Origin: Gordionus sp. m RMFG-2023
Lineage: Eukaryota > Nematomorpha > Gordioida > Chordodea > Parachordodidae
Reading direction: 5' to 3'
Assembly (NCBI RefSeq): GCF_954871325.1
Contig: NC_088775.1
Coordinates: 36,805,561-36,869,560 of the forward strand
DNA: 64,000 nt
Shown: one piece after another, positions 35,290-48,500 of the stretch
How the letters are laid out: every line of letters starts with the position of its first letter
Numbering within the stretch: position 1 is the stretch's first letter
The notes under the pieces: model-generated
Seen by the model: the letters and a program-made list of their open reading frames with translations, nothing else
The model's database searches: none
What the model was told of the DNA's origin: nothing
Made by a program: the position numbers and the translations under genes

Positions 35290-38200
35290 ATATTCTTTCG
35301 ATAGCAGTTGAAGGACTGACTATCTAAAATTTGCGATTTATGTATCCACAATTTGTCAATTAAGGATGGATTTGTATAAGAATTTGAGGGTCTTGAGGAT
35401 GCAAAAAACTAACTAACACCTCTTTTTCGATTGTTTTCTCTAAAACATAGACTCACCATTGATTGTCATAGATATATGTTAAATATATCCATTTTTTCAT
35501 ATAGTAAATTCGCATAAATATTCGAGTGAAATGTTATATTTAATATTTGTGATTCTATTGAGTTTGAATAAAATTTTGCTTCAATTTTATCCTAAGAAAT
35601 TGGTTGAAAAGTATGCGTTCCTGTTATTGTACGCGCTTTATTGAATCTCTCATTTTCTCTTTCTCATATTTGTCTTCCATAATATAGGAGAAATCTATTC
35701 CTTAATAAAACAAATTATAATATATGTTAATAAATTTTAAATCTTATACCTTTAATATTTTCCTTACATTTGCCAAAAAACTCTTTAGGACAAATGATTT
35801 GTTCTGAAACAGGTCTTTGTAAAGTAGCCCTGGCCAATAAACGTTTGACTGTACCTCCGACCCCGTAACAAGCTGATTTATCATGAGATGTGGCCCAGAA
35901 ATGCCACTTACTTTTATCCCATTAAAATTAATTCTTACTTGAATCTTTTAACTATTTTTTATTATAGAAACAAAATCCCTTTTCCCAAGCATCGATCTAC
36001 TATATTCATCATTGCTATGAAAAGTTTTGACAATAGCAACGCTGGCGGCATCTATTGTCTTACCGGGTTTAGGATTTGGTGTTGAGAAAAACCCTATTTC
36101 TTTTATTAAACCTGAACGCCATATGATATGAAATATTAAATTCTTTACAATTTTTCTTACTGTCAAATTTGATGGTAATAATGTTAAATCTATATTTATT
36201 TGTAATCCACGAATGTAGTCTCCCCTTTACCAAATTTATTAAAATGATTTTCTAACTCTTTAAACTGTTGGTATGAACATTCTTACAAAATAAAAATACT
36301 ATTATGATTTAAAAATAAAGATGTTTTTTGAGGTTATAGCTACTAGATTTATTTGAGAATATATTTTTTCTACATTTTAAACAAATAAATTTGTATCCAC
36401 CTTTTTTTAAACATTAATTTGAAAATGGAAGATTTGTATTATTGTTATCAAGAACATTTTCTTCCAGGGTACTTTTAACCATTAAGATTATCATTGTCTG
36501 ACTCAATTACATCGATTTCGATATCCATTTGCTATGAAATTTTAAATAATCTACAGCACCAGATGATTTAGGTTTATAATACAAAATATAATATCAGCTA
36601 TCCAACTTCTGTTCTTTTAAAAGTTAATAAGTTATTAAGCTCAAAATATATATTAATCAGTTAAAAACACGTAAAATAACATTATATTCACTCTAACCTA
36701 ATACCATATTCTTATAAATTATTTCAATCAAATAAATTTGATATTCTAAATTACACAATCACCAAATTGATTACAAACTCGAATGTTACTTTGTCATCCT
36801 TGAGGCATATTATACTGCTCTATTGCATATGGGTGTTCAAGTATACACACTCTGGTTCTACTCACCATCAGTATTCCTCACTCTCCATCACAAATCCCAT
36901 TATACAATAATGCTGTTATTAATGATATTAATCAATTACCCCATTATGAAACCATCTTTGCAATTAAAGCTTTCATATCCTGATCTCATATAAAAAACTC
37001 ATTTGAGAATAGAATATTAAAATTGTGCCTATTTGATATTGGATTGGCAATATAATAACTATTGATAGAATTATTCGATATAAAGAGTTTTAAATTTATT
37101 AGTAAATGGACTATATGATTGATGGTCACTCAACAACATAAATTTCATCATATTCTACTTATATGAATATTAATTTACAGAAGAATACATACAATTAGCC
37201 AATAATCACAATTGTGACAATCTGGTAAAAATTTTCAATTCATGAGCCTACCAGACCTCAGCACAGCACCTATATTAAATATAACTGCCCACTGAGTAAT
37301 AAACTTATAAAAATAAACAAATTGGGGCTATTGTCATCTCATCGAAACCAGAAAATTAAGTGTCCTCAATCTGGAATACTGATCTTATCACCAGCAATTC
37401 ATCGAACTCTTAATGCATTTTCTGCCCTTGCCCTCACAACTAAACAACCCATAGTCAACATTCCTACCACATTGGCTGATGTGCTTACTAGCCCAACAGT
37501 TCCTGTATCCACTGGCACAAATGTTTCCACGTTTGATCCAGCTGACTCCACAGATGTAGAAATATTTTTAGTGACACCAAAGATATTTCTCTTTCACGAA
37601 TACCTAAGGGAGCAAGGCTTCAAGTTGCGAGGCACCTGTCGAAAATTTGACTTCCTTTTTTATTTATTATTCTTATGTAAAACACTGGCTGGATACCCTG
37701 TCATTTGCCTTTACTACCTTGCAAGTTCCTGATCCCGCCAGCAAAAAATCTCTCACATAACAAATTAAGGATGCAACTATCTACCCCTTACCCATTAATC
37801 ACATTTCCACATTTTTAAGGGTAATGACACAGATAAAAATAAGAATCACAAAAATGACCTGACCAAAGCCAGGTTAATATCTAAAAAACTGGAGAACCTA
37901 AATCCGTCATACACCTGGCAACCTCTGACAATAAGCTGGCTCCCTACGATCAAGCAACTTATCAAGCTCTTCTCCTAAAACTACTTACAGGATCTTAATG
38001 ACGAAGCACCGTCTTACCCTGGAACTCCTCTAATTGTAGCCACTTATACCACAAGCGACGTTAAGAAGACTATTATCTCCTAATACTAGACTTAGGCTAT
38101 TTTGCTCCCAATTATAACGTTGACACTAAAAGGAAACTTAGATCTCAATCAATAAATGACAGCAAAAATTAATGACTATATATTTGTGGTTTACTAATAT

Positions 38201-38773
38201 TATACTTTTTTCCCGATAATTGTGAAAATTATAACTTATTTCGTAATTTTGTAATCATTTTTGACTTTATACTAAGCTTTTCTATTAATTGAATATTTAA
38301 TTAACTAATTTATTTGAATAAATTTTTTTTGTGGAAATTTTCATAATTCTTTAATTTTACAATAAAAACAGAGTATTTTTAATTTTAATATTTTAGTCGT
38401 TAAAACTTTTTTTTACTCTAGATATATATTTTTTAATATTTTTTTTCATAAGCGTCTCCCATTGATTGTAGAGATATATTAATGTTATCAATTACCCTAT
38501 GAAATCAATATCTACATTGTCATTTGAAGTATAAGGAATGTTTGCTAATTTTTGTCGACATGAAGAACATAATAACATATCTAAATTGATTGGTAAATTT
38601 TTTTGGGTTATCCAGGGTGGAATCTTTCTTAGATTCTTGCGATAATAAACATGTCTTTGTAGATTAAATGGGTTGCAACATTTTGATATTTTAACATTTG
38701 GTTCGTCCACCTGTGATATAGTATAAAATTTTAATTGATCTGCACCTAGAATATACGTTTTTGCACTCTCCAA
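35290..38773 (-). pseudogene. Putative transposase of the long-TIR family, with N-terminal Cys-rich and HTH parts
   Basis: Pieces in order on the minus strand: 38773-38492, open, with KCCNPFNLQRH...WITQKNL...LCSSCRQKL, a paired-Cys domain; an acidic stretch near 36520; 36290-35945 with SNLTVRKIVK, then IGFFSTPNPKPGKTID, EYSRSMLGKRDFVSI, an HTH-like region; 35905-35700 with WHFWATSHDKSACYGVGGTV then KRLLARATLQRP; and about 35680-35540 with ARTITGTHTFQPIS. These match the same uncharacterised family as 11916-12777 and supply the N-terminal half missing there. The residue equivalent to Asp in CDG is Tyr here. Frame changes separate the pieces, and a LINE fragment interrupts the gene. Confidence 0.68.
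37270..38090 (+). pseudogene. 5' fragment of the zinc-finger/RLE LINE, second copy
   Basis: NCPLSNKLIKI then GLLSSHRNQKIKCPQS aligns with the finger of the element at 1138 (CPAC...GLFTKHKINGIVCPDS), with the second Cys now Ser. An open stretch 37322-37730 follows. In the overlapping frame, SLSRIPKGARLQVARHLSKI near 37595 matches the IPKG block. ATSDNKLAPYDQATYQALLL near 37920 matches the ASDD block, and IVATYTTSDVKKTIIS near 38035 follows. RT domains are absent. Stops and shifts show it is dead. It lies antisense inside the long-TIR transposon's gene. Confidence 0.72.
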
Positions 38774-38924
38774 ATCCTGAAAGGCATACGAAAAAATAAT
38801 AATGATTATTTAAAATTAATCTGAATGGGCAAGTTAAAAATATTATGCAGAAAGAGAGATCGTTTTAAACAGTTTATTTTGTAAAATATATGCTAGTAAA
38901 ATATACCTAATAAAATATTCATTA

Positions 38925-40742
38925 CATTGTTGTGATGATTTAATGAAACATATTGACGATTAAATTAAAACCCATCCATATATAAGTATTTTGCTTAGAA
39001 TAATACATTTGAAATATATAAAAAAAATTTAAAATATTTTTTCTTTAAAATTAATTTTTATCTATAAACTGGAAGACTTTGAATGAGTTAAGATAAAAAA
39101 TTTTATGGGTAAAACTTAAGGTCAAATTATGATAATTTTTACCTAATTTCTTCATTGTTTATTTTATTTTCTATCAAATTTGCCTTTCTTATATTATAGT
39201 TTCGAAAATAACTTGTGAAATCTTTATAATGTATATTTATTTTATTTACATATTAAAGTTCAAAAAATATTTATTTTTCTATTTGCATTGCACATAATAT
39301 AACGAAAAAATATATCTATATTATATAATAATCTAGTGTAATAATTTATTAAATTAATTGTTCAAAGGAATAGATCGGATTCCCTCTTCGATATATCGTA
39401 TCGTATGTGAGTAGAAGACTGAGAAATCAGCCTCAATTATATGAATTCTGTTATTTGGTTTTGGATATATAGAGCGATACTGATTTTCCAAAACTCCAAA
39501 AAAATTTTCAATGGGGTTTAATTGCGGGGAATAGGGTGGAAGATATGCTATATTTTGATAATTTTCTGTTATTATATGAGCTCGGTGAATGGGCGCATTA
39601 TCCATAATTATTAGTGAATTCAACGGTAAATTTAATTCATCCAGGTAAGTTTTGAATTTTATTGATGTAAATGCCCCGTCTATAATCATGTATTTTTTAA
39701 GACCATTAATTCCTATGGTACACAAAACCGATACGTTTTTCCCCGTTGAAGGAGAGAGTTTGACGGATGGCCTCTTACGCAGAGGTGCCCATCCATAGTG
39801 GGAAATGACATGGGAATTGAAGCCTGTATTATCTAAATAGAATATATTTTGAAATGGCACGTTCATCATTTTTAGGCAATATTCTTTACGAATATTTATA
39901 ACATCTGGGAAATTCCGTCTATCGGGTTTTTTTCCAACCCTTTTCCTGCTCCACCCTATTGATTTAATGCATCTAGATATTCCCGAATCACTTATTTTGA
40001 GATGAGGTGGTAAATTTTCCACTATATTTTTTATCGTCAATCCATTATTATGTTCTAGTAGCTGTATAATTTTAGATTTCAATTCTGAATCATCATTTTT
40101 GTTCCTTCCTCTTTGATTGATTATGTAATCGGTCAAGGGGTCATCGTAGTATTCGGGGAATGTAATCCTTTTGAAACGGTATACCGAAATAATGGATGAA
40201 TTGAGATCTGGGCCATTGTCTTTATGCTTGCCTGTTCAAATTTAGGTTTACTAAGCCATTTTTTGGCTATGACTATTTTTTCTTGACTCCATTTGCCATA
40301 TTTCTTTTGTGGTTCATGATAGGTATCAGAGTTTGTTGTATGTTTGATTAGGTAAAGAATTATTTGTTATGTCAAATAAAGCGTGAAATATTTTGAGAAT
40401 AAGTTGATTCTTTCTGTGAGGAAAAATCTAAAAAATTATATATAATGTTAAATATTGAAAATCTGTAGATGTAGAAAAGTCTAAGATACGGGAGATAATG
40501 AAATTATAATAAATAAGTTAGGAAAAGTTTTTAAAAATAATTTATAAGTTTTAAAAAAAATTTTAAAGAAAAAAGAATTGCTTTTAATTTTTTATATGTA
40601 AATAAATGTGTTATTTTAATTATTTCTGCAAACAAAATACTTATATATGTGTTATTTTAATTATTTCTGCAAACAAAATACTTATATATGGATGGGTTTT
40701 AATTTAATCCTCAATATGTTTCATTAAATCATCACAACACTG
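38925..40742 (-). mobile_element. Tc1/mariner-like transposon
   Basis: Inverted repeats of about 65-70 bp run 38925-38990 and 40675-40742, with ends CATTGTTGTGATGATTTAA and its inverse ending CACAACACTG. A TA precedes the left end (38923-38924); the right flank is GA, a likely mutated TA. A 39-bp tandem duplication lies inside the right part (about 40608-40687). The element encodes one long transposase frame on the minus strand. Confidence 0.88.
39354..40136 (-). CDS. Tc1/mariner-family transposase (DDE), largely open
   Basis: This is a 260-residue open frame, the longest in the window. It has an HTH-like N-terminal half (TIKNIVENLPPHLKISDSGI, KSIGWSRKRVGKKPDRRN). The catalytic triad is YLDNTGFNSH, LIIMDNAPIH and LPPYSPQLNPIENFFG. 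Thirty residues separate the second Asp and the Glu, shorter than the usual 34 of Tc1 types, suggesting either a small deletion or a distinct subgroup. Without an internal stop, the frame extends upstream of the first ATG for roughly 100 bases (RFKRITFPEYYDDPLTDY), so the true start may be further 5' or in an upstream exon. Location inside paired terminal repeats supports a recent, possibly still competent copy; activity is not shown. Confidence 0.85.
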   Translation of the reverse strand: MTDYIINQRGRNKNDDSELKSKIIQLLEHNNGLTIKNIVENLPPHLKISDSGISRCIKSIGWSRKRVGKKPDRRNFPDVINIRKEYCLKMMNVPFQNIFYLDNTGFNSHVISHYGWAPLRKRPSVKLSPSTGKNVSVLCTIGINGLKKYMIIDGAFTSIKFKTYLDELNLPLNSLIIMDNAPIHRAHIITENYQNIAYLPPYSPQLNPIENFFGVLENQYRSIYPKPNNRIHIIEADFSVFYSHTIRYIEEGIRSIPLNN

Positions 40743-41350
40743 GAGGGCTAATAAGTCATTCGATATAGTAGTAAAGTAAAAATCTAAAAAATTTAAAACT
40801 TTTTAAGGATGGTGGGGGGGGGGAGAGGAGGCAGAAATAGGAAATTTTATCACATTTCTTATAAACGTATCAATATTTTAATTTTCCGAATAATATTTTT
40901 CAACCAATAGTGCCATCTATTTTTTTTCAATTTTTAGAATGTATATTTCGGAAAAATCGATAGTCGCCAAGGTTTTAACATTGTATGTATATTTATAAAA
41001 GGTTTCTAAACAAAAAGAAAAAAAAATTTCAAAAACAAATTCCTTTTTTGATTAAAAACACAGGTAAAACAATATAGGTAAATCGAATGTTAAGGTGCCA
41101 ATTTTTATCCTTTTTTGATAGCCCTTTAGAGATTTTCTTTACTACAATATGATATGTTATATATTTTTGTACTATAAATAGTTGATATACATATTAAAAA
41201 TTTTACAGATTCCAAAGTTGTTCTTTTTTGCACCTATGAGCCCCTATCAGGTGTGCTAGCGAGTTAAAATAAACGGCTTTCATTTTTTGACCTATCTAAA
41301 TAATTCCAGAAAATTTTAACAATTTTAAAACGGGTCGGCCGAAAACTTGC

Positions 41351-42305
41351 TTTTTTAATCGATTAACGGCAATCTACTCTCTAATTAGTTCTAAAACTCT
41401 TCCTTTTTTATTTTCTTCTCCTTTTAATGCTATATTTTTAAAATAATAATGATTAATATATTGTATAAAATAAGTTTTTAATGTTATTTAATAAATAAAC
41501 AATTTTTATTTCACGAGATCAAAATATTCTATTACGATATTATTGATAAGGTAAAAATATTGATAAAATAAATTATTAAAATAACAATATGAAAAAATTA
41601 ATTTAATGTAATTTTGTATTGACCATTAGTATTGGCCAATTATTACCCCTTTACGTTGACATTGCAATGGTAATTTTTATATCACGGCCTTTAAAATTTA
41701 TAAAACTATCATGTGTCTATGAACATGTTTACTCTAGTAAGAAAAGATCTGGACCAATGTAATCATTATAATCTAGTAGTTTTTCTTCAATGATTCAAAT
41801 TTAAAATTGTGTAATTGATCTGAAAACAAAAACCATATTTCATTATAAAGATTTATGTAATTAATTAACGATTTTGATGCTTTTTAATTTTTACTTTATA
41901 TTCTATATAATATAATCTCTTTAAAATACGCACAAGAATTTTGTTAAGACGATTGAAAAATGATAAAAGGATTGAACAAAGGAGAAGAAATAAAATATAT
42001 TCATTGATTAAATTTTATCATACTGTATAAAAGAAATATTGTTATATATAAATTAAAATCATTTTCAGTATAATGGGATGTATATTAAAAATATACACGT
42101 ATCTTTTTAATAACAATTTTTATTTTGTATAGTACATGTTAGAAGAGAATTAAAAGTGGTAGTATATTCAGTTTGAATGGAAACAAATCGAGTATTTACA
42201 GGCTAAAATTTGCCTTTTTCGCACATTAAATATATTCTTAGGCAAAATAAATGAAAAAAAAATTAAGTATAGTATGATTTATCTGAATATCTTAAAAACG
42301 AATTA
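41351..42305. other. Intergenic AT-rich stretch downstream of OGG1
   Basis: No gene, terminal repeat or recognised element is seen. It separates the right arm of the long-TIR transposon from the OGG1 3' end. Confidence 0.35.
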
Positions 42306-42307
42306 AC

Positions 42308-42313
42308 TTTATT
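42308..42313 (-). promoter_or_regulatory. OGG1 polyadenylation signal AATAAA
   Basis: On the minus strand an AATAAA hexamer lies about 60 bases beyond the OGG1 stop codon, a normal position for a cleavage signal in a gene with a short 3' untranslated region. Confidence 0.5.
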
Positions 42314-42372
42314 AATACTTCATGGGTATATATTATGCGATTAGCATATCATTTGATAACAAAATAAGAGCA

Positions 42373-42500
42373 TTAAAATATTTTTGATTTTTTTCTTCCT
42401 TTTTGAGATTTTGAATTTATATTTGGGCCAAGGTCGGATGTAAATAAATAAGAATGAGCCCAACCGGCGTATTCTCCATATAAGTTCCGGAATAAATCGC
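42373..42500 (-). CDS. OGG1: OGG1 terminal exon (YAGWAHSYLF)
   Basis: This exon is 128 bases including the TAA stop. The acceptor is 'aacataataag', with a weak pyrimidine tract. It encodes 41 residues including LYGEYAGWAHSYLFTSDLGP and a basic tail. Confidence 0.94.
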
Positions 42501-45500
42501 CTTATTATGTTTTTTAAAGAGAGCAATTAATAACCTTATCAGCCAGATTATAAAATAAAATATTCTTTCTCCTTTGAATATAAAAAACTAATCTTAATTT
42601 GGCGGATAAGATATATAAAAATTATTACTTATTCATAATGAATTCCGGCCTTAGACAGGGACCGAGCTTTTTTGAGGACTTTTTACGGTCCTTTTATATA
42701 TATTATATTATTTTTTTTAGAAAAGTTATTTTAATTTTTGTTGAATTTTTAGTTCATTTGTATTTGGCAATAAGAAAACAGTAAGTTTGTTAAACTAAAA
42801 AAAGCCATATGAAAATATTTTTGAGCCCCTGCAATTGTAAAAGCTAATGTTGCCCCTGGTCAAAGATGCATTGTACTTATAGTCCCAAAAAAACAGAGTA
42901 TATGTTCAATGTAGTATCAAATTTAATGTATCAAGGGCAACAATTAACAAAATAATTGTTTATAATTTTATTGAGTAATAAATTAATATCAAAATAAGCA
43001 GTATTTTTATAATCCAGATGTATGATGGATTTTTTGGTTCTATTCTAGGTTCGTCATAAGTCTATTTTTAAGTTAGGGTTTAAAAAAAATTAGAAACTTC
43101 CCAATAAAAAGAAATTAATTAATAAATTACAAAAATTCTAAATACCTACCGAATGATTTTTCATAATTGATTTTATATTGTTAACATAATACTAATTTTT
43201 ATGAATGAAGGTTTTAATTTAAAAACGGTTACAATTTATAGTAAAAGATATAAGTTATTAAAAATAATACTTAAAAAACATACTATTATATTTAAAATTA
43301 TAAAACAAGAATTAAATTAGGTAAAAACAAAATATTTTTAATAGCAAAAAATAAAGACCGGTCTTTTTATTTAGAATCACGGTCTGGATTGATCTTTTTT
43401 CAAGGACATTTATTAGATTTTAAATTTTAATTACCGATTTCGCGATACCGTTTTTTGCTGAGACTTTTATATGTTAAATCGCTTATATGCTCGGAATACG
43501 ACTTTTTGACGATTTGCAGAATGTGGGTGTCTATAGGGACTGCGCGAGTTTTGTTAAGAGACATCAAACATATGCAATCTGCCACCTCAATATAGAATAA
43601 AGATAATTATTTGAATTTGATATTAAAAAAATATATAAGTTGAGCTCGATTGGCTAAGAACTAATAAATCAATTTTTAATTTGAGTAATGAGTTGATCCA
43701 CTTTCATAATTTTATGCCTATTATGATAAACCTTGGGCCCTATTCCTGGGATAAGCATGAGTTCTTTATGTGCAGTTTCATAAGTAGCCATGTGTCTTAA
43801 ATTTTCCAGCCAATGATAGTGCTCCATTCCCGTACCCATATCAGATTTGCGTGTCTCGGCTAAATAAAGAAATTTAATTTATACTTTCATATCTTATTAT
43901 TTTAAAAATAATATTATTTATAGTTAATATAAAAATTTTGCTAACTCCAAAGAATAATTATTAAATGGCGGTAACAAATCTTTATATTTCTTTCTCATTG
44001 TAATAAAATTTTTTTTATCTAAATAAAAAGATTTTCTATTATACCAGCAAATGTACAGCACAAATTATGCAAGTAATCCATAGAAATAAAAATGGAAATT
44101 ATGTAATTTAAATATTTATTAAAACAATTGGGAAAACGAGAATAATTTTGTATAAAATTAATATGCATGTTTTTTCTTAAATAATTTTTTGCTTGATTTA
44201 ATTTAAATAAAATATATCGAATTTTCAAATTTATATAAATTCATAATTTTTGTTAACTAATACCCCATTGCATTTGTTTGTTCTCAATGAATTTTGCTGC
44301 TTCGTGAACATATTTAGCTCTATAACCAAATCCCAATCGAGCCAAGTTAGAATGAACGTCTTCTCGCGAAAGTCGGTCCAGTGTTGGAAAAGAATAATAT
44401 GTTTGATTTTCTAGGTCCCCCAACTAAATATCGTTCATAGGAGTTATAATATAGGAAATTTTGCAATTATTGGCACATTCAATTAGTGATTTGCTAAAAA
44501 GTAAAAAACTACATGATTTATAATAATAAATCATATTAAAAAATGTATTTTTTTGCAGTAAGTCGGGCATGTATTTATTGTACAATATCTAAAAGCAATA
44601 TTTTTTATAATATTGAGGCTAAAAATTCCATAAGTTTTTTTATCGCCTTTATATTTATTTTAAAAAAGCGAATGAAACTGGGAATAATTTTTTAGATGGT
44701 GTATTACATAATAACTGATGATTTACATATAATTTTTCATTGTGTAAGTGAAAATATCGTATGATAAAAATTTTAAACGTTAAAATATGCATGTCTTAAA
44801 AATCTATTATATTTAAATAATCCTAGAAAGAACCTGAGATCTCCAATTGTTCTATATATAGGGTCATTCCATGTCAAATCAATCACTTTTCGGCTTCGAT
44901 AAAAAAATGTAGGCTGATTATATGTTCACATATTATCATAAACAAAATTTTAGCGAATTAGCTATATTAGCGGAGATAACCGGGGTTAAAAATCTAAATT
45001 TTGCTTTTTACTGATCTAAATATGATCAAATATTGAATCTAATATCAATAGCTAAGTCAATAATGGATAATTATGGCGAAAACATCATAATTAATTTTTT
45101 TTAAATATGGGTCATCTTATGGTCAGTCGAAAATTTGAAATTAATATTTCGAAATGAATATGATCAAATTGTCCAAAGAAATCGGTATAAATATTGGTTG
45201 TTAATTTTTTTTGATATTATTAAATTTTTTATTGATATTATACATTTAGTAAATAAAATTGATATTATTGTAAAAAAAATATGAAGAAATAATCAATATG
45301 ACTAACATTCTAAATGACTTCTATTTAATCATACATTTTTTTATACTAATAAATAATAAATTGTAGCTGTATTAGATACGCACCGAATTGTCGCCGCGCT
45401 GAATTGACGTTGCGCCGAATTGACGTGGAACCGTTTAAAAAATTTTATATAAAAAACTTTAAAACGGAACATGTGATATGAGTTTCATTTTTTCTAACGT

Positions 45501-48500
45501 AAAAAATCGCAATCAAAGATATAGATATTTATTATCTTCTAAATATAGCCATTATTTTAGTATGATTAATATTTTATTACTAAATAAACAGAATATATTC
45601 CTTTAAAAATTAAAATTATGTATAGCTCAAAAATATTGATTTATATTGAAATCAGATCATTTCAAAAATTTCTGTTTTGACCAAAAATTATCAATATCTC
45701 AAAAGCAGTTAAATTTTTTTACATAAATGCTGATTAGAAAAAATAAAATTAATCTATTTTCATTCGTTTTTTAAATTTTGATAATGAGTCCCACTCTAAT
45801 TTTCTATATAATGGAAGTATTAAAAAAAATATGGATTAACCTCTGCTTTTAGATCTTGTACAATATAATGGCCGACAATTTAAAAAAAAATCAAAATTTT
45901 TTTTCCCAAAAATATATATATTCAGGCTTGTTAATTTATCCTTTTAAAAAGATCGAATCCCGATCACGATCTTTTCAAAAAAAGAGGACGAAATCCAGGA
46001 TGGACTTTTTTTAAAAAAAAAGGATCGCGATCACAATCTTAATATTTTCTTATTTAAATTTCTGAAGGAAGTTGGTGATCGATGCAAAATTAACTAATAT
46101 AAAAATAAATTAAATATGGTATAAATTTATTGTAATTGAATAATATAATATAAGTATAACAATTAGAATATATTTATTAATAATTAAAATTAGCCTTTAA
46201 TAAATATTTTTCTAAGTTATTATCATTTAAATATCCACGTCTTTCATTAAGCACATGTTAGCTTTACTAAACAAGCGCTCCTAGGTGTGTTAGATTCAAT
46301 ATATATTTTTTTAAATTAACATAAGTATTAAAAAATTCATTGAATCATCATTTGAATAAAAAAAAATTATTAATAGAACGAGCATTTTGTGAAGTTTTTC
46401 CAAAAAAAGTATCTATTTCATCTATATATTCATTTGAAGCATCTGCATGTGGTTGATCCTGCATATTTTCCAAATGGGCAATTAACCTTTCTTTTACCAA
46501 CAGATGTTGTGGCAGATTAATATAAGGCCAGTTTAGCTTAAATTTTGGATGAATTATTGCTGCCAATATGTTACTGTCATCATACAGTGAAGGAAATCTA
46601 TATTAAGAAATGATGATTAATTTATTATTAAATAAGTGTTCATTCAAATAAATCAGGTATCTGCAAAACTTAGCACTTTCAAATTTAACAGTCAGGCCTG
46701 GTCCATAATCTGTATGGTATTTATGGTCATATCACAAATATTGATTAAATTTAATATTATATTTAGACTTTGAGGTTTTAACTACTAATCATTGACAAAG
46801 TTATTTTGTTCTTACATAAATATAGTTACTTCCATCCGTTTCACATAAAGTAAAATACTTATAATTATGAAATGGTAAAGGATTCTCATTCTCACGTATA
46901 TCTTCACATCAATAGTAGATATAATATCTTCTAAATCTATAATGGAGGACATTATTATAACCTAGAATTTATTTATATTATATATAATATAATTAGAAAA
47001 AACTTGTAGGCTCTAAATCTCGTTCTAGATAAAATTTAGGAAATTGTTGAAATATAAAATATGGCGGAATGGAAGTTGATAAAATATGATGTAGATGGAT
47101 ATGTTTTTTAAAAAATAAATATTTTAATTTAATTTTCACGATTTTTATTTTATTTATTGCTTTTTAAGTAAAAAATTAATTTTTAAAAGAATCGGGATCG
47201 AATTTTAAAAAAAAGTTCTCGATCACGATCCTCAATTTAAGTCATGATCAAAAATCCGGGAAAATTGACAAATTTAGCATCGATAATCTTTTGATTCGAT
47301 TCATTAACAAATCTGTATACTGTATGTTGTAATAATGCTATGTAAAATCATTAGTTTTTAGTAAATCAATAAATGAATGGAGGCCAATAATGATAAAAAT
47401 AAGATATTTGACCCCGAATACCTTTAAAAATATAGGTATATAAGAGCTAAAATTTTGGCTTAGCCTTATTTATATATACCGAATTCTGAAATTTAAAGGG
47501 GTCGGCTGAAATGTTATTGTTTTGACATAGAATTAACCCTAGGAGGGACTTGTTGAGAACTAGTCCCGCCCACCTGATAACTCAGTCCAAAACGAGGTAT
47601 CCTTTAGGTATCTTCACCATAATTTGGTAACAATCACTTTTTTTATAAAATACTATTAAGTAATGTTGTTAATCGACTAAATTTAGTCGACTAACTATTT
47701 CGACTAAAAACTTTAGCAACAAATTAGTCACTAAAACGACTAATTTAGTCGACTAAAAGAACTAATTAAGTCGACTAAAAGTACTAATTAAGTCGACTAA
47801 AAGTACTAATTAAGTCGACTAAAAGAACTAATTAAGTCGACTAAAAGAACTAATTAAGTCGACTAAAGTAGTCGACCCTTTTAGTCAGCTTAATCGACCC
47901 GTTTTAGTCGACTAATCAAATTTTTGAGCCTAATCGAAACTGCATAACTGTATAATCGGGGTTAGTGTGGTTAATTAGTCTAGTTTTTCAGACTACTTGA
48001 GATATCATAGAAGATGAACTAAAGTATATCTATCTTATCGTTATTTGTAATATTTTTTGAAGTTTTTGGAAGAGACGGTAAAATAATAAATTGTACATGC
48101 TAAATTAAAATTTCAGTGAAGAGTACCATAGAAAAATGGCAATAGTAATAATCGTTATTTTTGAACTTTTTTGAATTTTTTAGGTAAAAATATATGTTGT
48201 AAAGATGTAAAAATAAAATTTCAGTGAAGATGTACCATCATAGAAAAATACAATTGTCATAATCGTTATTTTTGAACCTTTTAAAGTAAATAGGTAAAAT
48301 ATATATTGAAAAGATGTTAAAATAAAATTTCGTGAAGATGCACCATAGAAAAGTGACAATTGTCATAATATTTATTTTTGAACTTTTTTAAAGTAAATAG
48401 GTAAAAATATATATTGTAAAGATGTTAAAATAAAATTTCAGTGAAGATGTACCATAGAAAAGTGACAATTGTCATAATATTTATTTTTGAATTTTTTTAA

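Larger units (their letters stand above)
34576..41350 (-). mobile_element. Long-TIR DNA transposon of the same family, copy 2, carrying Tc1 and LINE insertions
   Basis: The left end GGGCCATTCCACGTCAAATC begins an inverted repeat running to about 34945. Its inverse lies at about 40910-41345, sharing 'ttcggccga', 'ctaaagggctatcaaaa' and 'ccttggcgac/gtcgccaagg' words. The outermost bases of the right end are missing. Minus-strand remains of the family protein span 38773 to about 35290. A Tc1/mariner element (38925-40742) and a LINE fragment (about 37270-38090) are inserted. The end sequence resembles copy 1 at 11260 in the first 20 bases and diverges afterwards. Confidence 0.78.

Noticed and set aside
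35948-36166. Independent small gene on the minus strand
   Set aside because: Its sequence is the HTH-like middle of the long-TIR family protein, contiguous in order with pieces on both sides.
42650-43430. A hAT MITE filling the last OGG1 intron
   Set aside because: The candidate ends share only short words and show no target duplication.
47651-47940. CRISPR-like spaced short repeats
   Set aside because: The 'agtcgactaaa' units have no unique spacers of constant length and form the end of a eukaryotic transposon.
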